Below, piece after piece: positions 8,246 through 17,323 of a DNA stretch of 64,000 bases. Below the pieces are notes generated by a model. The model had not been told where the DNA came from. It ran no database searches and worked only from the letters and a program-made list of their open reading frames with translations. The first letter of the stretch is position 1, and each line of letters starts with the position of its first letter. Both the position numbers and the translations under genes were made by a program. This DNA comes from Oxalobacteraceae bacterium AB_14 (GTDB lineage: Bacteria; Pseudomonadota; Gammaproteobacteria; Burkholderiales; Burkholderiaceae_D). The stretch lies in the NCBI GenBank assembly GCA_000381565.1, contig KB906725.1, forward strand, positions 2,173,818 to 2,237,817, given 5' to 3'.

Positions 8246-9238
8246 ATGAAACGCGAATCGTTTTCGCACCTCGCAAGCGGCCCGCGCCTGCTGGCCGACA
8301 TCGGCGGCACCAGCGCCAGCTTCGGCCTGGAGACCGCCCCCAACCGGATCGAGGCGATCTGGGTGACCGATTGCGCGGCCTATCCGACCCTGGGCGCGGC
8401 GCTGGTGGCCTATCTGTCGCAGACTGCCACGGTGGCGGCGGGCGGCTACCAGGCGCGCTTCGCCGGCATCGCCATCGCCAATCCGATCGACGGCGACTGG
8501 GTGACGATGACCAACCACCACTGGTCGTTCTCGATCGAGGCCGTGTGTTCGCAATTCAGCTTGAAATCGCTGGTGGTGGTGAACGACTTCACCGCCCTGG
8601 CCAGCGCCTTGCCCTACCTGGCGCCGGACCACAAGCGCCAGATCGGCGGCGGCGTGGCGCGCAGCGGCGCCACCATCGGCCTGGTGGGCGCGGACGCGGG
8701 GCTGGGCGTGTCCGGCCTGGTGCCGGCCGGCGAGCGCTGGATCGCCATCGACAGCGAGGGAGGCCACAGCACCTTCGCGCCGATGAACGAACGCGAGATC
8801 GACATCCTGCGCTATGCGCGCCGCTACCACGAGCACGTGTCGAGCGAGCGGCTGGTGTCGGGCATCGGCATCGCGCTGGTGTACCGCGCGCTGGCCGAAC
8901 GCGCCCGCGTCGAGCCGCAAAACCTGAACACCGCGCAGATCATGGAGCGCGGCCTGCATCGCCTGTGCCCCGTGTGCGAGGAAACGCTGGACGCCTTCTG
9001 CGACATGCTCGGCACCGTGGCCGGCAACGTCGCGCTGACCTTGGGCGCCAAGGGCGGCATCTACATCGGCGGCCGCATCGTGCCGCAGATGAGCGAGTTC
9101 TTCGAACGCTCCGGCTTCCGCGCCCGCTTCGAGCAGAAGGGCCGCTTTTCGGACTACCTGTCGCACATTCCCACCTTCGTCATCACCGAACAATATCCCA
9201 CCCTGATCGGCATGTCGGCCATGCTGTCGGCCGGCTGA
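8246..9238 (+). CDS. glk: Glucokinase
   Basis: 330 residues. It phosphorylates free glucose with ATP in the cytoplasm. The start ATG at 8246 has AAGGAAG upstream. The N-terminal phosphate-binding loop LLADIGGTSASFGLE is present, followed by the catalytic-base region VVNDFTALA, the GADAGLGVSGL loop and the sugar-site segment DSEGGHSTFAP, all in the order of the Glk (COG0837) family. In this locus it takes the glucose released by the GH12 and GH3 enzymes into metabolism. Its stop codon is directly followed by the stop of the convergent AraC-type gene. Confidence 0.93.
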   Translation: MKRESFSHLASGPRLLADIGGTSASFGLETAPNRIEAIWVTDCAAYPTLGAALVAYLSQTATVAAGGYQARFAGIAIANPIDGDWVTMTNHHWSFSIEAVCSQFSLKSLVVVNDFTALASALPYLAPDHKRQIGGGVARSGATIGLVGADAGLGVSGLVPAGERWIAIDSEGGHSTFAPMNEREIDILRYARRYHEHVSSERLVSGIGIALVYRALAERARVEPQNLNTAQIMERGLHRLCPVCEETLDAFCDMLGTVAGNVALTLGAKGGIYIGGRIVPQMSEFFERSGFRARFEQKGRFSDYLSHIPTFVITEQYPTLIGMSAMLSAG

Positions 9239-10105
9239 TCACAAATCCCTCTGCGGCTCGAGCGGCAGGCATAGCTCGCAATCCTGCGCCTCCACGCAGG
9301 CGTCGAGCCGGTCCGGCTCGTAGCGTTCGAAGCAGGGGCGGGCGGCGGCCTTGTAGCGGCCATACAGCACGCCGTCGCGCAGCAGCCGGTGCCAGGCGTC
9401 CTTGCTCAGCACACGCGGGCCGATGAAGCGCAGCACCGCATGCGCGCCGCCGGCGATGGTCTTGATCGGCATGCCGGCCGGCGCCACAAAATCATCCGGC
9501 ACTTCCACGCAGACGTCGTAGCGGCACTTTTCCGGCGCGGTGATATCTGGATCGTCCAGTCCCATGCCGTAGCGCGGCGCGGGCGGCAGCGCGTGCTGGC
9601 GGCACCAGGCGTCGAGCTGCGACCATTGCGCCGCGCTGTCCTGGTCGTAGGGGCCGAAGTGGCGGGTGTAGGCCACGCGCGCGGTCGGCAGGCGGACCAT
9701 GCGCACCGGCCCGTTCTGGCCGGCCACCGGCCCCTGGCTGCTGGCGGCTGCCATGTCGCGCCGCTCGTCGCGCCAGCGCGACGGCGACAGGCCGAAGTAT
9801 TGGCGGAATGCGCGGGCGAAGCCGTCGGCGGTGTCGAAGCCGCAATTCTGCGCGACGGCGGCGATCGAGTCGGACGAATACAGCAGCTGCGAGGCCCCGG
9901 TTTCCAGCCGGCGCCGGCGCACATAGGCGTGCGGCGCCTCGGCGCTCCACTGCTGGAAGCGGCGCAGGAAATGGTAGCGCGACAAGTGGGCCAGCGCGGC
10001 CAGGCAGTCGAGATTCAGGTTCTGGCCCAGATGCCCATCGATGTAGTCCAGCACCTGATTGAGCCGGTACTCCAGCGGCCGCGACGTGGGGGAGGGCATA
10101 TGCAT
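9239..10105 (-). CDS. AraC-family regulator with GyrI-like effector domain
   Basis: 288 residues. The N-terminal half is an AraC DNA-binding domain with two helix-turn-helix units (LNLDCLAALAHLSRYHFLRR and IAAVAQNCGFDTADGFARAF, then FGLSPSRWR). The C-terminal half (from about residue 130) is a GyrI-like small-molecule-binding domain (TARVAYTRHFGPY, CRYDVCVEVPDDF, GGAHAVLRFIGP). This is the Rob/SbmC-type combination. The ATG at 10105 follows CAGGACGG. It is convergent with glk and divergent from the GH12 gene. Its target is unknown; neighbours would suggest glucan genes but the domain type is also common in drug-response regulators. Confidence 0.88.
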   Translation of the reverse strand: MHMPSPTSRPLEYRLNQVLDYIDGHLGQNLNLDCLAALAHLSRYHFLRRFQQWSAEAPHAYVRRRRLETGASQLLYSSDSIAAVAQNCGFDTADGFARAFRQYFGLSPSRWRDERRDMAAASSQGPVAGQNGPVRMVRLPTARVAYTRHFGPYDQDSAAQWSQLDAWCRQHALPPAPRYGMGLDDPDITAPEKCRYDVCVEVPDDFVAPAGMPIKTIAGGAHAVLRFIGPRVLSKDAWHRLLRDGVLYGRYKAAARPCFERYEPDRLDACVEAQDCELCLPLEPQRDL

Positions 10106-10164
10106 AAACTGGTTCCGTCCTGCTGGTTGATAAATGACAAATGCTGCAATTATATAAAGACAAG

Positions 10165-10176
10165 TGAAACGTTTCC
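10165..10176. promoter_or_regulatory. Possible LacI-type operator between araC-type and GH12 genes
   Basis: TGAAACGTTTCC contains the 10-bp palindrome GAAACGTTTC with a central CG, similar to the operators near glk. It lies about 60 bp upstream of the AraC-type start and about 190 bp upstream of the GH12 start. This is weaker evidence than the site at 8182. Confidence 0.4.
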
Positions 10177-10369
10177 ATCATAGTCATCTCTTTCCGGCAA
10201 GACCAGTACCGTTACATGTGTTGTGGTTGAAAAGACACTGCCCACGCTGCGCAACTTTGAACGGGTGGCGGGCTGGCAATCTGACTATGCTTTATCCCCA
10301 TGCAATGTTGTTGCTTGGCATTGCACACAGGGAGATCTCTTACAAAAAAATATGATGGAGACTAAGCAA

Positions 10370-11596
10370 ATGCCATACACCACGTTTTCCAAATTGACGC
10401 TCGCGGCAGCCATCACGCTCGCCTACAGCGCACCCGGCATGGCCGCATCGAGCTGCGAGCGTTACGCCTCGTATCCGGTGCTGGGCGAGACCTACACCGT
10501 CATCACCAACTTCTGGAACGACAAGGCCGGCGGCTCGCAGTGCATCAACGTCAATCCCGACACCGGCGAATGGAGCCTGAGCAGCGCGCCGTCGTCGCCG
10601 GACAGCACGCCGGCCTCGTACCCGGCCATCTACAAGGGCTGCCACTGGGGCTCGTGCACCAAGGACAGCGGCCTGCCGCTGCAAGCGAAGGCGCTGACCT
10701 ACGCGCCGACCCGCTGGCGCATCGCGCCCGGCGCGGCCGGCAACTGGGATGTGGCCTACGACATCTGGTTCTCGTCCGGCCCGACCGCGCCGGCCAGCGG
10801 CCAGCCGGACGGCGCCGAGATCATGATCTGGATTAACCACAACGGCCCGGCGCAGCCGGCCGGCAGCAAGACCGGCAACGTCAATATCAACGGCATGAAC
10901 TGGGACGTGTGGGTCGACTGGAAAAATCCGGGCGGCTGGCCGGGCTGGAACATCATTTCCTACGTCGCCACCTCGCCGGTGAACGAAGTCAACTTCGACC
11001 TGGCACCGTTCTTCCGCGACTCGCTCGGCCGCAACGTGGTCGACAACAACTGGTACCTGCTGGACGTCGAAGCGGGCACCGAGATCTGGCGCAACGGCGC
11101 CGGCTTCGCCAGCAGCGCCTTCGACGTGCAGTTCCACACCGACCCGGTCAAGGGCATCGACCCCGGCAAGTGGTACAGCGTGGTCAACAAGAACAGCGGC
11201 TCCTGCATCGACGACGCCGGCTACTCGAACAGCAACGGCGCGGCGGTCCAGCAATGGGCCTGCGACAGCCGCGGCGCCGCCAACCAGCAATGGCAGTTCA
11301 CGCCCACCGACAGCGGCAACTACCGCGTCAGTACCCAACAGGCGCCGGCGCTGGCGTGGGACGTGGCCGGCTGGGGCACGGCCAACGGTTCGCCGGTGCA
11401 GCTGTGGACCTACGGCGGCGGCAGCAACCAGCAATGGCAGGCGGTGGACCTGGGCGACGGCTATTACAAATTCGTCGGCCGCGCCAGCGGCAAGTGCCTG
11501 GACGTGCCGGCCGCCTCCACCTCCAACGGCGTGCCGTTGCAGCTCTGGGACTGCAACGGCACACCGGCGCAGTCGTTCAAGCTGATCGCCCAATAG
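10370..11596 (+). CDS. Secreted GH12 endo-beta-glucanase with C-terminal ricin-type (CBM13) domain
   Basis: 408 residues. The ATG at 10370 has GGAG nine bases upstream; ATGs at 10352 and 10355 lack a suitable site. The signal peptide ends near SAPGMAA. The catalytic domain (about residues 30-260) is glycoside hydrolase family 12: TNFWNDKAGGSQCINV, the nucleophile Glu150 in GAEIMIWINH, and the acid/base Glu238 in EAGTEIWRNG. The C-terminal 130 residues are a beta-trefoil lectin with QxW repeats (AVQQWAC, NQQWQF, NQQWQAV, PLQLWDC). It probably cleaves cellulose, mixed-linkage glucan or xyloglucan outside the cell. A terminator follows it. Confidence 0.88.
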   Translation: MPYTTFSKLTLAAAITLAYSAPGMAASSCERYASYPVLGETYTVITNFWNDKAGGSQCINVNPDTGEWSLSSAPSSPDSTPASYPAIYKGCHWGSCTKDSGLPLQAKALTYAPTRWRIAPGAAGNWDVAYDIWFSSGPTAPASGQPDGAEIMIWINHNGPAQPAGSKTGNVNINGMNWDVWVDWKNPGGWPGWNIISYVATSPVNEVNFDLAPFFRDSLGRNVVDNNWYLLDVEAGTEIWRNGAGFASSAFDVQFHTDPVKGIDPGKWYSVVNKNSGSCIDDAGYSNSNGAAVQQWACDSRGAANQQWQFTPTDSGNYRVSTQQAPALAWDVAGWGTANGSPVQLWTYGGGSNQQWQAVDLGDGYYKFVGRASGKCLDVPAASTSNGVPLQLWDCNGTPAQSFKLIAQ

Positions 11597-11642
11597 GGAC
11601 CAGCGACCGCAACAAGTTCATCGCTTCGCCCGCCGCGAAGTT

Positions 11643-11672
11643 GCCGGCCTCGGCACAGGGGCCGGCTTTTTT
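11643..11672 (+). terminator. Rho-independent terminator after the GH12 gene
   Basis: GCCGGCC (11643-11649) pairs with GGCCGGC (11660-11666) over a 10-nt loop and is followed by six T. It separates the GH12 gene from the TonB-receptor gene 27 bp further on, so the receptor needs its own promoter or readthrough. Confidence 0.8.
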
Positions 11673-11698
11673 ACACCCATAAAAGCAGGAGACATATT

Positions 11699-14383
11699 TT
11701 GCACGCGATGACCAAGAAAACATTAATGAGCCTGGCAGTTGCCGGCGCCTTCGGCCTGACGGCGCAGCACGCCTTCGCCGCGGCGGAGGACGCGGCCGCA
11801 GCCGCAGCCGCGCCGAAAGTCGTCGGCGCCGACGTCGACCAGGACGGCATCCCTGAAGTGAAGGTAACCGCCACCCGCTACGCCACCTCGCTGTTGAAAA
11901 CCCCGCTGGCCGTCACGGCCTTCAACCAGGACAAGCTGACCCGCCAGGGCATCACCACGCTCAAAGGAATTTCCGGCGAACTGCCGAATGTGCAGATGAC
12001 CGAGGGTAACGATTCGGCGGTGCAGATCACCATCCGCGGCATCAGCGCCACCAACTTCACCGAGATCGGCGACCCGTCGGCCGGCCTGCACGTGGCGGGC
12101 CTGTACTCGCCGCGTCCGCAGGGCGCGCAGGCGCTGATGTTCGACCTCGAGCAGGTGGAGGTGCTGCGCGGCCCGCAAGGCACGCTGTTCGGCCGCAACT
12201 CCACCGCCGGCAGCATCAACATCATTCCGGCCAAGCCGGAATTCGGCAGCACCTACGGCAGCAGCTCCTACGAGATGGGCAGCCTGCACATGAAGCAGCT
12301 CAACATGATCCAGAACATCGCCGTCAACGACAATCTGGCCTTGCGCGCCACCTTCATGAAAGTGAAGAAGGACAGCCGCCTGAACCAGCTGCAGGACTTC
12401 ACCGGCTATACCGACAAGGGCTACGGCGCGGTATTCCCGGCCGGCACGCCGCTGGTGGACCAGCGCTACAACGCCAAGGTCGACGCCGCCCATGCCTACA
12501 ACAACCAGGACGAATGGGCCGGCCGCCTGGCCGCGCGCATGAAGTTCGGGCGCGACGTCGAATGGCTGCTGACGGCGGAAAAATTCCAGAACAACGGCGC
12601 CGGCTACGTCAACCTGCGCGACTGCGACCAGGCCGCCGGCACCCGCTACGCCTGCACGCGCGGCCAGTGGGATGTGCTGATCAACGTGCCGGGCAAGACC
12701 GACATGACGATCGATACCGTGCGCTCGCAAGCGACCTGGAACGTCAACGCCAACACCACGCTGGACTATGGCTTCGCCTGGGCCGACCAGCAGCGCAGCC
12801 AGGTGCACGACGACGACAACGGCTTCCATCCGCTGCCGTTCCAGGTCGAAGCGAGCCTGCCGCTGCCGTCGGGCGGCAACTGGGGCACCTGGCCGGTCAA
12901 GGACAGCGCCACCCGCACCCATGATTCGCGCTACAAGTCCACCGTCAACGAGCTGCAGCTGAAGCAGACGTTCGGCGCGCTCAAGTACGTCGCCGGCCTG
13001 TTCTGGATGCACGAGAAAAACCAGATCAATTTCTCGCAGGAGAACCTGGTCTACGGCCCGTACGGCGCGCCGATCTCGCAGTACTACGCGCAGCCCGACC
13101 GCGAGATCGACGCTAAGGCCGCCTTCGCGCAGGCCGACTGGCCCTTCGCGCCGACCTGGACCGGCACCGCCGGCGCCCGCTTCAGCCGCGACAGCAAGTC
13201 CGACCAGGGCGGCCTGAACTACGGCGGCGGCAGCTGGGGCGGCGGCTTTCCCAACGCCTACTACCTCGGCCTGATCAATCCCGGCGTGCCCGGTTCGCCC
13301 GGCTGGCGTCCGCACAACGGCAACGACCTGACCACGGCGATGGGCCCGAACAACGGCCCGCAAGCCTTGCTCGGCTTCGGCGATCCGACCCCGAACGACC
13401 ACGCCGACAGCTGGCGCAAACTGACCTGGCGCCTGGGCCTGAGCAAGCAGATCAACGCGCAGGAAATGGCCTATGGTTCGATCTCGACCGGCTACAAATC
13501 CGGCGGCTTCGGCGACAAGCACGACCTGTGCGGCGGCATGGTGTGCGTGAGCGGGCCGACGCCCAACATCACCTACACGCCATATGGCCCGGAGACGGTC
13601 ATCAACTTCGAGCTGGGCTACAAGGCCAAGCTGCTGCAGAACCGCCTGGGCCTGTCGGTGGTGGCGTTCTTCCAGCGCTACAAGGACATGCAGATCACCG
13701 GCGACAACTTCTTCGCCCAGATCATACCGAAGAGCCCATGCACCTCCGATCCGGCGTGCGACATCCAGCACGGCTGGCAGACCGTCAACGTGGCCAAGGT
13801 CAACATCCCCGGCGTGGAAGTCGAGTGGGATTACAAGCCGTGGGCCGGCGCCAAGCTGGGCGGCTTCGCCAGCTACATCAAGCCGACCATCCACGACTAC
13901 GATTCCTACAACGACGGCTACCTGTGCAACGAGCGCATCGAGTTCAACTCTGTCTCCAAGTGTCCCGAGATGTACAGCGGGCCGGAGGCGCGCCTGCGCG
14001 GCCGCCGCGCCCGCAACCTCGAAGGCAACACGCTGCCGAACGCGCCGAAGTACACGTTCGGCCTGAACCTGTCGCAGGACTTCAATCTCGACAGCGGCTA
14101 CAAGCTGGTGGCCTGGGGCGGAATGCGTTACCAGAGCAAGATATACTTTGACCTGCTCAATTTCGACGACCCGCATATCGGCCTGTCGCAGAAAGGCTAC
14201 GCCAAGGGCGACGTCTCGCTCAAGCTGGTCAGCCCGGACGACAAGTGGAACCTGGAAGGCTATGTGCGCAACGTCAGCGATACCTGGGCCAAAACCTGGG
14301 GCGGTGCGGCGACCGGCGGCCAGATGCAGGCCGGCTATATCGAACCGCGCACGGTCGGCATGCGGCTCGGCATCAACTACTAA
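11699..14383 (+). CDS. TonB-dependent outer-membrane receptor (probable glucan oligosaccharide uptake)
   Basis: 894 residues. TTG at 11699 is preferred because AGGAG ends 7 nt before it; the ATG at 11708 would be 16 nt away. A signal peptide (SLAVAGAFGLTAQHAFA) is followed by an Ala-rich linker and the TonB box EVKVTATR. The plug domain contains VQITIRGISATNF and the conserved VEVLRGPQGTLFGRNSTAGS. The remainder is a 22-strand-type barrel ending in VGMRLGINY with a terminal aromatic residue. No SusD partner is present. Its place between GH12 and GH3 genes suggests uptake of beta-glucan fragments; the substrate is inferred from context. Confidence 0.88.
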   Translation: MHAMTKKTLMSLAVAGAFGLTAQHAFAAAEDAAAAAAAPKVVGADVDQDGIPEVKVTATRYATSLLKTPLAVTAFNQDKLTRQGITTLKGISGELPNVQMTEGNDSAVQITIRGISATNFTEIGDPSAGLHVAGLYSPRPQGAQALMFDLEQVEVLRGPQGTLFGRNSTAGSINIIPAKPEFGSTYGSSSYEMGSLHMKQLNMIQNIAVNDNLALRATFMKVKKDSRLNQLQDFTGYTDKGYGAVFPAGTPLVDQRYNAKVDAAHAYNNQDEWAGRLAARMKFGRDVEWLLTAEKFQNNGAGYVNLRDCDQAAGTRYACTRGQWDVLINVPGKTDMTIDTVRSQATWNVNANTTLDYGFAWADQQRSQVHDDDNGFHPLPFQVEASLPLPSGGNWGTWPVKDSATRTHDSRYKSTVNELQLKQTFGALKYVAGLFWMHEKNQINFSQENLVYGPYGAPISQYYAQPDREIDAKAAFAQADWPFAPTWTGTAGARFSRDSKSDQGGLNYGGGSWGGGFPNAYYLGLINPGVPGSPGWRPHNGNDLTTAMGPNNGPQALLGFGDPTPNDHADSWRKLTWRLGLSKQINAQEMAYGSISTGYKSGGFGDKHDLCGGMVCVSGPTPNITYTPYGPETVINFELGYKAKLLQNRLGLSVVAFFQRYKDMQITGDNFFAQIIPKSPCTSDPACDIQHGWQTVNVAKVNIPGVEVEWDYKPWAGAKLGGFASYIKPTIHDYDSYNDGYLCNERIEFNSVSKCPEMYSGPEARLRGRRARNLEGNTLPNAPKYTFGLNLSQDFNLDSGYKLVAWGGMRYQSKIYFDLLNFDDPHIGLSQKGYAKGDVSLKLVSPDDKWNLEGYVRNVSDTWAKTWGGAATGGQMQAGYIEPRTVGMRLGINY

Positions 14384-14393
14384 ATGCGGTGCG

Positions 14394-14422
14394 CCACGGC
14401 GTCTTATCGGCGCCGTGGTTTT
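14394..14422 (+). terminator. Hairpin between TonB receptor and GH3 genes
   Basis: CCACGGCG (14394-14401) pairs with CGCCGTGG (14411-14418), followed by TTTT. Only 22 bp separate it from the GH3 start, so it may terminate partially or protect the receptor mRNA from decay. Confidence 0.55.
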
Positions 14423-14444
14423 GCATCGACCACAAGGAGACACT

Positions 14445-16661
14445 TTGAAATCTGCTTTGAATCTTCGTTTGCTGGCGCTGGCGCTGGCGATTGCCGGCGC
14501 GCTGCCGGCCAACGCCGCCGACACCGTTGCGGCCAACCGTCCGTGGCTGGACGCCAAGCTGGGCGCCGACCGGCGCGCCACGCTGGCGCTGCAAGCGATG
14601 ACGCAGCAGGAAAAACTGGGCTGGGTGATGGGCTGGTTCGGCAACGACTTCGCCGACAAGAAGCGCAACCCGGCCGCGCTGTCTTTATCGGCGGGCTATA
14701 TCCCCGGCGTGCCGCGTCTGGGCCTGCCGGCGCTGTTCGAGACCGACGCCGGCCTGGGCGTCGCCAGCCAGGCCGGCAAGACGCCGCGCGAACGCACCTC
14801 GCTGCCGTCCGGCCTGGCCACCGCCGCCACCTGGGACCGCAAGCTGGCCTACAGCGGCGGCGCGATGATAGGCGCCGAGGCGCGCGCCTCCGGCTTCAAC
14901 GTCATGCTGGCCGGCGGCGTGAACCTGCTGCGCGAGCCGCGCAACGGCCGCAATTTCGAATACGCCGGCGAAGATCCGCTGCTGGCCAGCACCATGGTGG
15001 CGCAGCAGATCAAGGGCATCCAATCCAATCACGTGATCGCGACGATGAAGCACTTCGCCGTCAACGACCAGGAGACCGGCCGCTTCATCCTCGACAGCCG
15101 GATCGACGACGCCAGCAACCGCATGTCGGACCTGCTGGCCTTCCAGCTGGTGCTGGAGCAGGCCGATCCCGGTTCCGTCATGTGCGCCTACAATCGCCTG
15201 AACGGCGCTTATGCCTGCGAGAGCGACTACCTGCTCAACCAGGTGCTGAAGCAGGACTGGGGTTACAAGGGCTACGTGATGTCCGACTGGGGCGCGGTGC
15301 ACAGCACCGTGGCCGCCGCCAACAACGGTCTCGATCAGCAATCGGCCTGGGAGTTCGACAAGAGCCGGTACTTTGGCAACGCGCTGGAAGAAGCGGTCGC
15401 CAACGGCCATGTGCCGCAGGCGCGCCTGGACAATATGGTGTACCGCATCCTGCGCACCATGTTTGACAAGGGCGTGGTCGATCATCCGGTGGCGGAGGGC
15501 GGGGCGATCGACTTCGCCGCGCATGCGCTGGTCAGCCGCAGCGACGCCGAGGACGGCATGGTCTTGCTGAAGAACGCCGGCAACGTGCTGCCGTTGAAGG
15601 CCGGCGCGAAGAAGATCGTCGTCATCGGCGCGCATGCCGATGTGGGCGTGCTGGCCGGCGGCGGCTCGTCGCTGGTGTATCCGGCCGGCGGCAGCGCCGT
15701 CACCGGCATCGCGCCGACCAGCTGGCCCGGTCCGGTGGTCTACCATCCGTCGTCGCCGCTGAAGGCGATCCAGGCGCGCGCGCCGGGCGCCAAGGTGGTT
15801 TACCTCGATGGCCAGGATGCCGCAGCCGCCGCCCGCGCGGCGGCCGATGCCGACGTGGTGCTGGTGTTCGCGCAGCAGTGGATCGGCGAGGCGCTCGATG
15901 CGGTGTCGCTGGCGCTGCCGGATAAGCAGGACGCGTTGATCGCCGCCGTCGCCAAGGCCAATCCGAAGACGGTGGTGGTGCTGGAGACATCCGGCCCGGT
16001 GCTGATGCCGTGGCTGGACCAGAGCGCCGCCGTGCTGCAAGCGTGGTACGCCGGCACCAGCGGCGGCGAGGCCATCGCCCGCGTGCTGTTTGGCGAAGTC
16101 AATCCGTCGGGCCGCTTGCCGGCGACCTATCCGGCATCGGCGTCGCAGCTGCCACGGCCGGTGCTGGACGGCGATCCGAAGGACGAGAAAACCCGCTTCG
16201 CCGTCACCTATCATGAAGGCGCGGCGGTCGGCTACAAGTGGTTCGACCTGAAGGGCTTGAAGCCCTTGTTCCCGTTCGGTCACGGCTTGTCGTATACGCA
16301 GTTCGCGTATTCCGGCCTGGCCGCCAGCCAGAAGGGCGGCAAGCTGCAACTGCGCTTCAAGGTGACCAACACCGGCGCGGTCAAGGGCAAGGATGTGCCG
16401 CAGCTGTACGTGGCGCCGCAGGGCGCGAAATGGGAAGCACCGAAGCGCCTGGCCGGCTGGGACAAGGTCGAACTGGCGCCGGGCGAAAGCCGGGAAGTCA
16501 GCGTGACAGTCGATCCGCGCCTGCTGGCGACCTACGACAGCGGCAGCAAGAGCTGGCGCGTGGCCAAGGGCAGCTACAAGGTGCTGCTGGCGCGCAGCGC
16601 AGCCGATACTGGCGCGGCCAGCATCAACGTCACGCTGGAGGCGCGAGCGTTCAAGCCGTAA
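14445..16661 (+). CDS. bglX: Exported GH3 beta-glucosidase
   Basis: 738 residues from the TTG at 14445, which has AAGGAGA four bases upstream and is followed by a signal peptide ending ALPANAA. It is a periplasmic beta-glucosidase of family GH3: (alpha/beta)8 domain with KHFAVNDQET substrate motif and the nucleophile Asp281 in VMSDWGAVHS; alpha/beta sandwich domain (from about residue 385, KIVVIGAHADVGVLAGGGSS); and a C-terminal fibronectin-III-like domain (LQLRFKVTNTGAVKGKDVPQ). It would hydrolyse imported cello- or glucan oligosaccharides to glucose, which glk then phosphorylates. The symbol is by similarity of architecture to BglX. Confidence 0.9.
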   Translation: MKSALNLRLLALALAIAGALPANAADTVAANRPWLDAKLGADRRATLALQAMTQQEKLGWVMGWFGNDFADKKRNPAALSLSAGYIPGVPRLGLPALFETDAGLGVASQAGKTPRERTSLPSGLATAATWDRKLAYSGGAMIGAEARASGFNVMLAGGVNLLREPRNGRNFEYAGEDPLLASTMVAQQIKGIQSNHVIATMKHFAVNDQETGRFILDSRIDDASNRMSDLLAFQLVLEQADPGSVMCAYNRLNGAYACESDYLLNQVLKQDWGYKGYVMSDWGAVHSTVAAANNGLDQQSAWEFDKSRYFGNALEEAVANGHVPQARLDNMVYRILRTMFDKGVVDHPVAEGGAIDFAAHALVSRSDAEDGMVLLKNAGNVLPLKAGAKKIVVIGAHADVGVLAGGGSSLVYPAGGSAVTGIAPTSWPGPVVYHPSSPLKAIQARAPGAKVVYLDGQDAAAAARAAADADVVLVFAQQWIGEALDAVSLALPDKQDALIAAVAKANPKTVVVLETSGPVLMPWLDQSAAVLQAWYAGTSGGEAIARVLFGEVNPSGRLPATYPASASQLPRPVLDGDPKDEKTRFAVTYHEGAAVGYKWFDLKGLKPLFPFGHGLSYTQFAYSGLAASQKGGKLQLRFKVTNTGAVKGKDVPQLYVAPQGAKWEAPKRLAGWDKVELAPGESREVSVTVDPRLLATYDSGSKSWRVAKGSYKVLLARSAADTGAASINVTLEARAFKP

Positions 16662-16675
16662 GAGTTGTCCATGCG

Positions 16676-16706
16676 GATTGATGTGCACTGTCAGCGCACA
16701 TCAATC
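16676..16706. terminator. Hairpin between the convergent GH3 and DUF genes
   Basis: GATTGATGTGC (16676-16686) pairs perfectly with GCACATCAATC (16696-16706). The 11-bp stem covers the stop codon of the minus-strand gene (16701-16703). It is a candidate shared terminator for the two convergent genes, although there is no long T-run. Confidence 0.55.
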
Positions 16707-16928
16707 CTCTCCAAAAAGCTGTGCCAGCAAGCGGTTGGATTCGTCCATGCCACCTTCGGTAAGTACGACAGACTTTGCTTTCCCGACCGGCTCCGAAATC
16801 AGCCCTTTCGCATGAAGCCGATTCATCGCGTCCCAATCAAAGGTCTTCCAAACCCGGTCGCCGTCGTGGAGCCCAAGTTGTAGCAGCGCCAGTATGGCGT
16901 CGTCGATTTTTTGGGGATCAAGATTCAT
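16701..16928 (-). CDS. Small DUF6429-like protein
   Basis: 75 residues starting MNLDPQKIDDAILALLQLGL. The ATG at 16928 has AAGGAG 7 nt upstream, a strong and independent ribosome binding site. It continues with RVWKTFDWDAMNRLHAKGLI and PVGKAKSVVLTEGG, which matches my memory of the DUF6429 family of short proteins in Oxalobacteraceae and other Proteobacteria (family name not verifiable here). Function is unknown. It lies in frame with, and inside, a longer frame that begins with an antitoxin domain; see the next entry. Confidence 0.65.
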   Translation of the reverse strand: MNLDPQKIDDAILALLQLGLHDGDRVWKTFDWDAMNRLHAKGLISEPVGKAKSVVLTEGGMDESNRLLAQLFGED

Positions 16929-17168
16929 GATGCATCTCCTTGCGGTGAGGATTCGTGCTTTGGCAAAAACATCTTCGCCTGCGACGCTCTGTATTTCTCC
17001 ACTGTCGTACGCGGCCAAGCGCCGCTCAATCTCAATAGCCCAAGCCGCCTCCACCTCGTTTTTAGGTGACTCATGGAGTGATTCGAGCAAGAGGTCAACG
17101 AGGCGCGTACGATCTTCGGTGGATAGCGCTATGCCGCGCACCGCGAGTTCTTTCACTTTGTCATTCAT
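16701..17168 (-). CDS. Addiction-module antitoxin domain read through into the DUF6429-like gene
   Basis: 155 residues if translated in full from the ATG at 17168 (GGGAG six nt upstream). Residues 1-76 are a classic short antitoxin of the Unstab_antitox/TIGR02574 type: LSTEDRTRLVDLLLESLHES, EVEAAWAIEIERRLAAYDSG, EDVFAKARILTAR. Such antitoxins normally stop here and are followed by a ParE/RelE-type toxin. Instead the frame runs on without a stop into the 75-residue DUF gene, which keeps its own ribosome binding site. No toxin is visible. Either the stop was lost when the toxin was deleted, giving a fusion, or both products are made. It is an orphan antitoxin in all cases. Confidence 0.6.
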   Translation of the reverse strand: MNDKVKELAVRGIALSTEDRTRLVDLLLESLHESPKNEVEAAWAIEIERRLAAYDSGEIQSVAGEDVFAKARILTARRCIMNLDPQKIDDAILALLQLGLHDGDRVWKTFDWDAMNRLHAKGLISEPVGKAKSVVLTEGGMDESNRLLAQLFGED

Positions 17169-17323
17169 GACGATCTCCCGGGAGCTAACACCAACAGTCT
17201 ATACCGGTTGACACTTCGAAGCGTTGAGACTTGGGATTGATACAGCTAACATCGGAGTTAACCGGCTGCCCAGGTTGATTGGCTGTTACAAGCCAGCCCT
17301 TGGCGGTCAGGTTGAATGACTTG

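Noticed and set aside
11723..14668. A 981-codon open frame opposite the TonB receptor
   Set aside because: Same artefact of high GC at third positions; no domains, no ribosome binding site.
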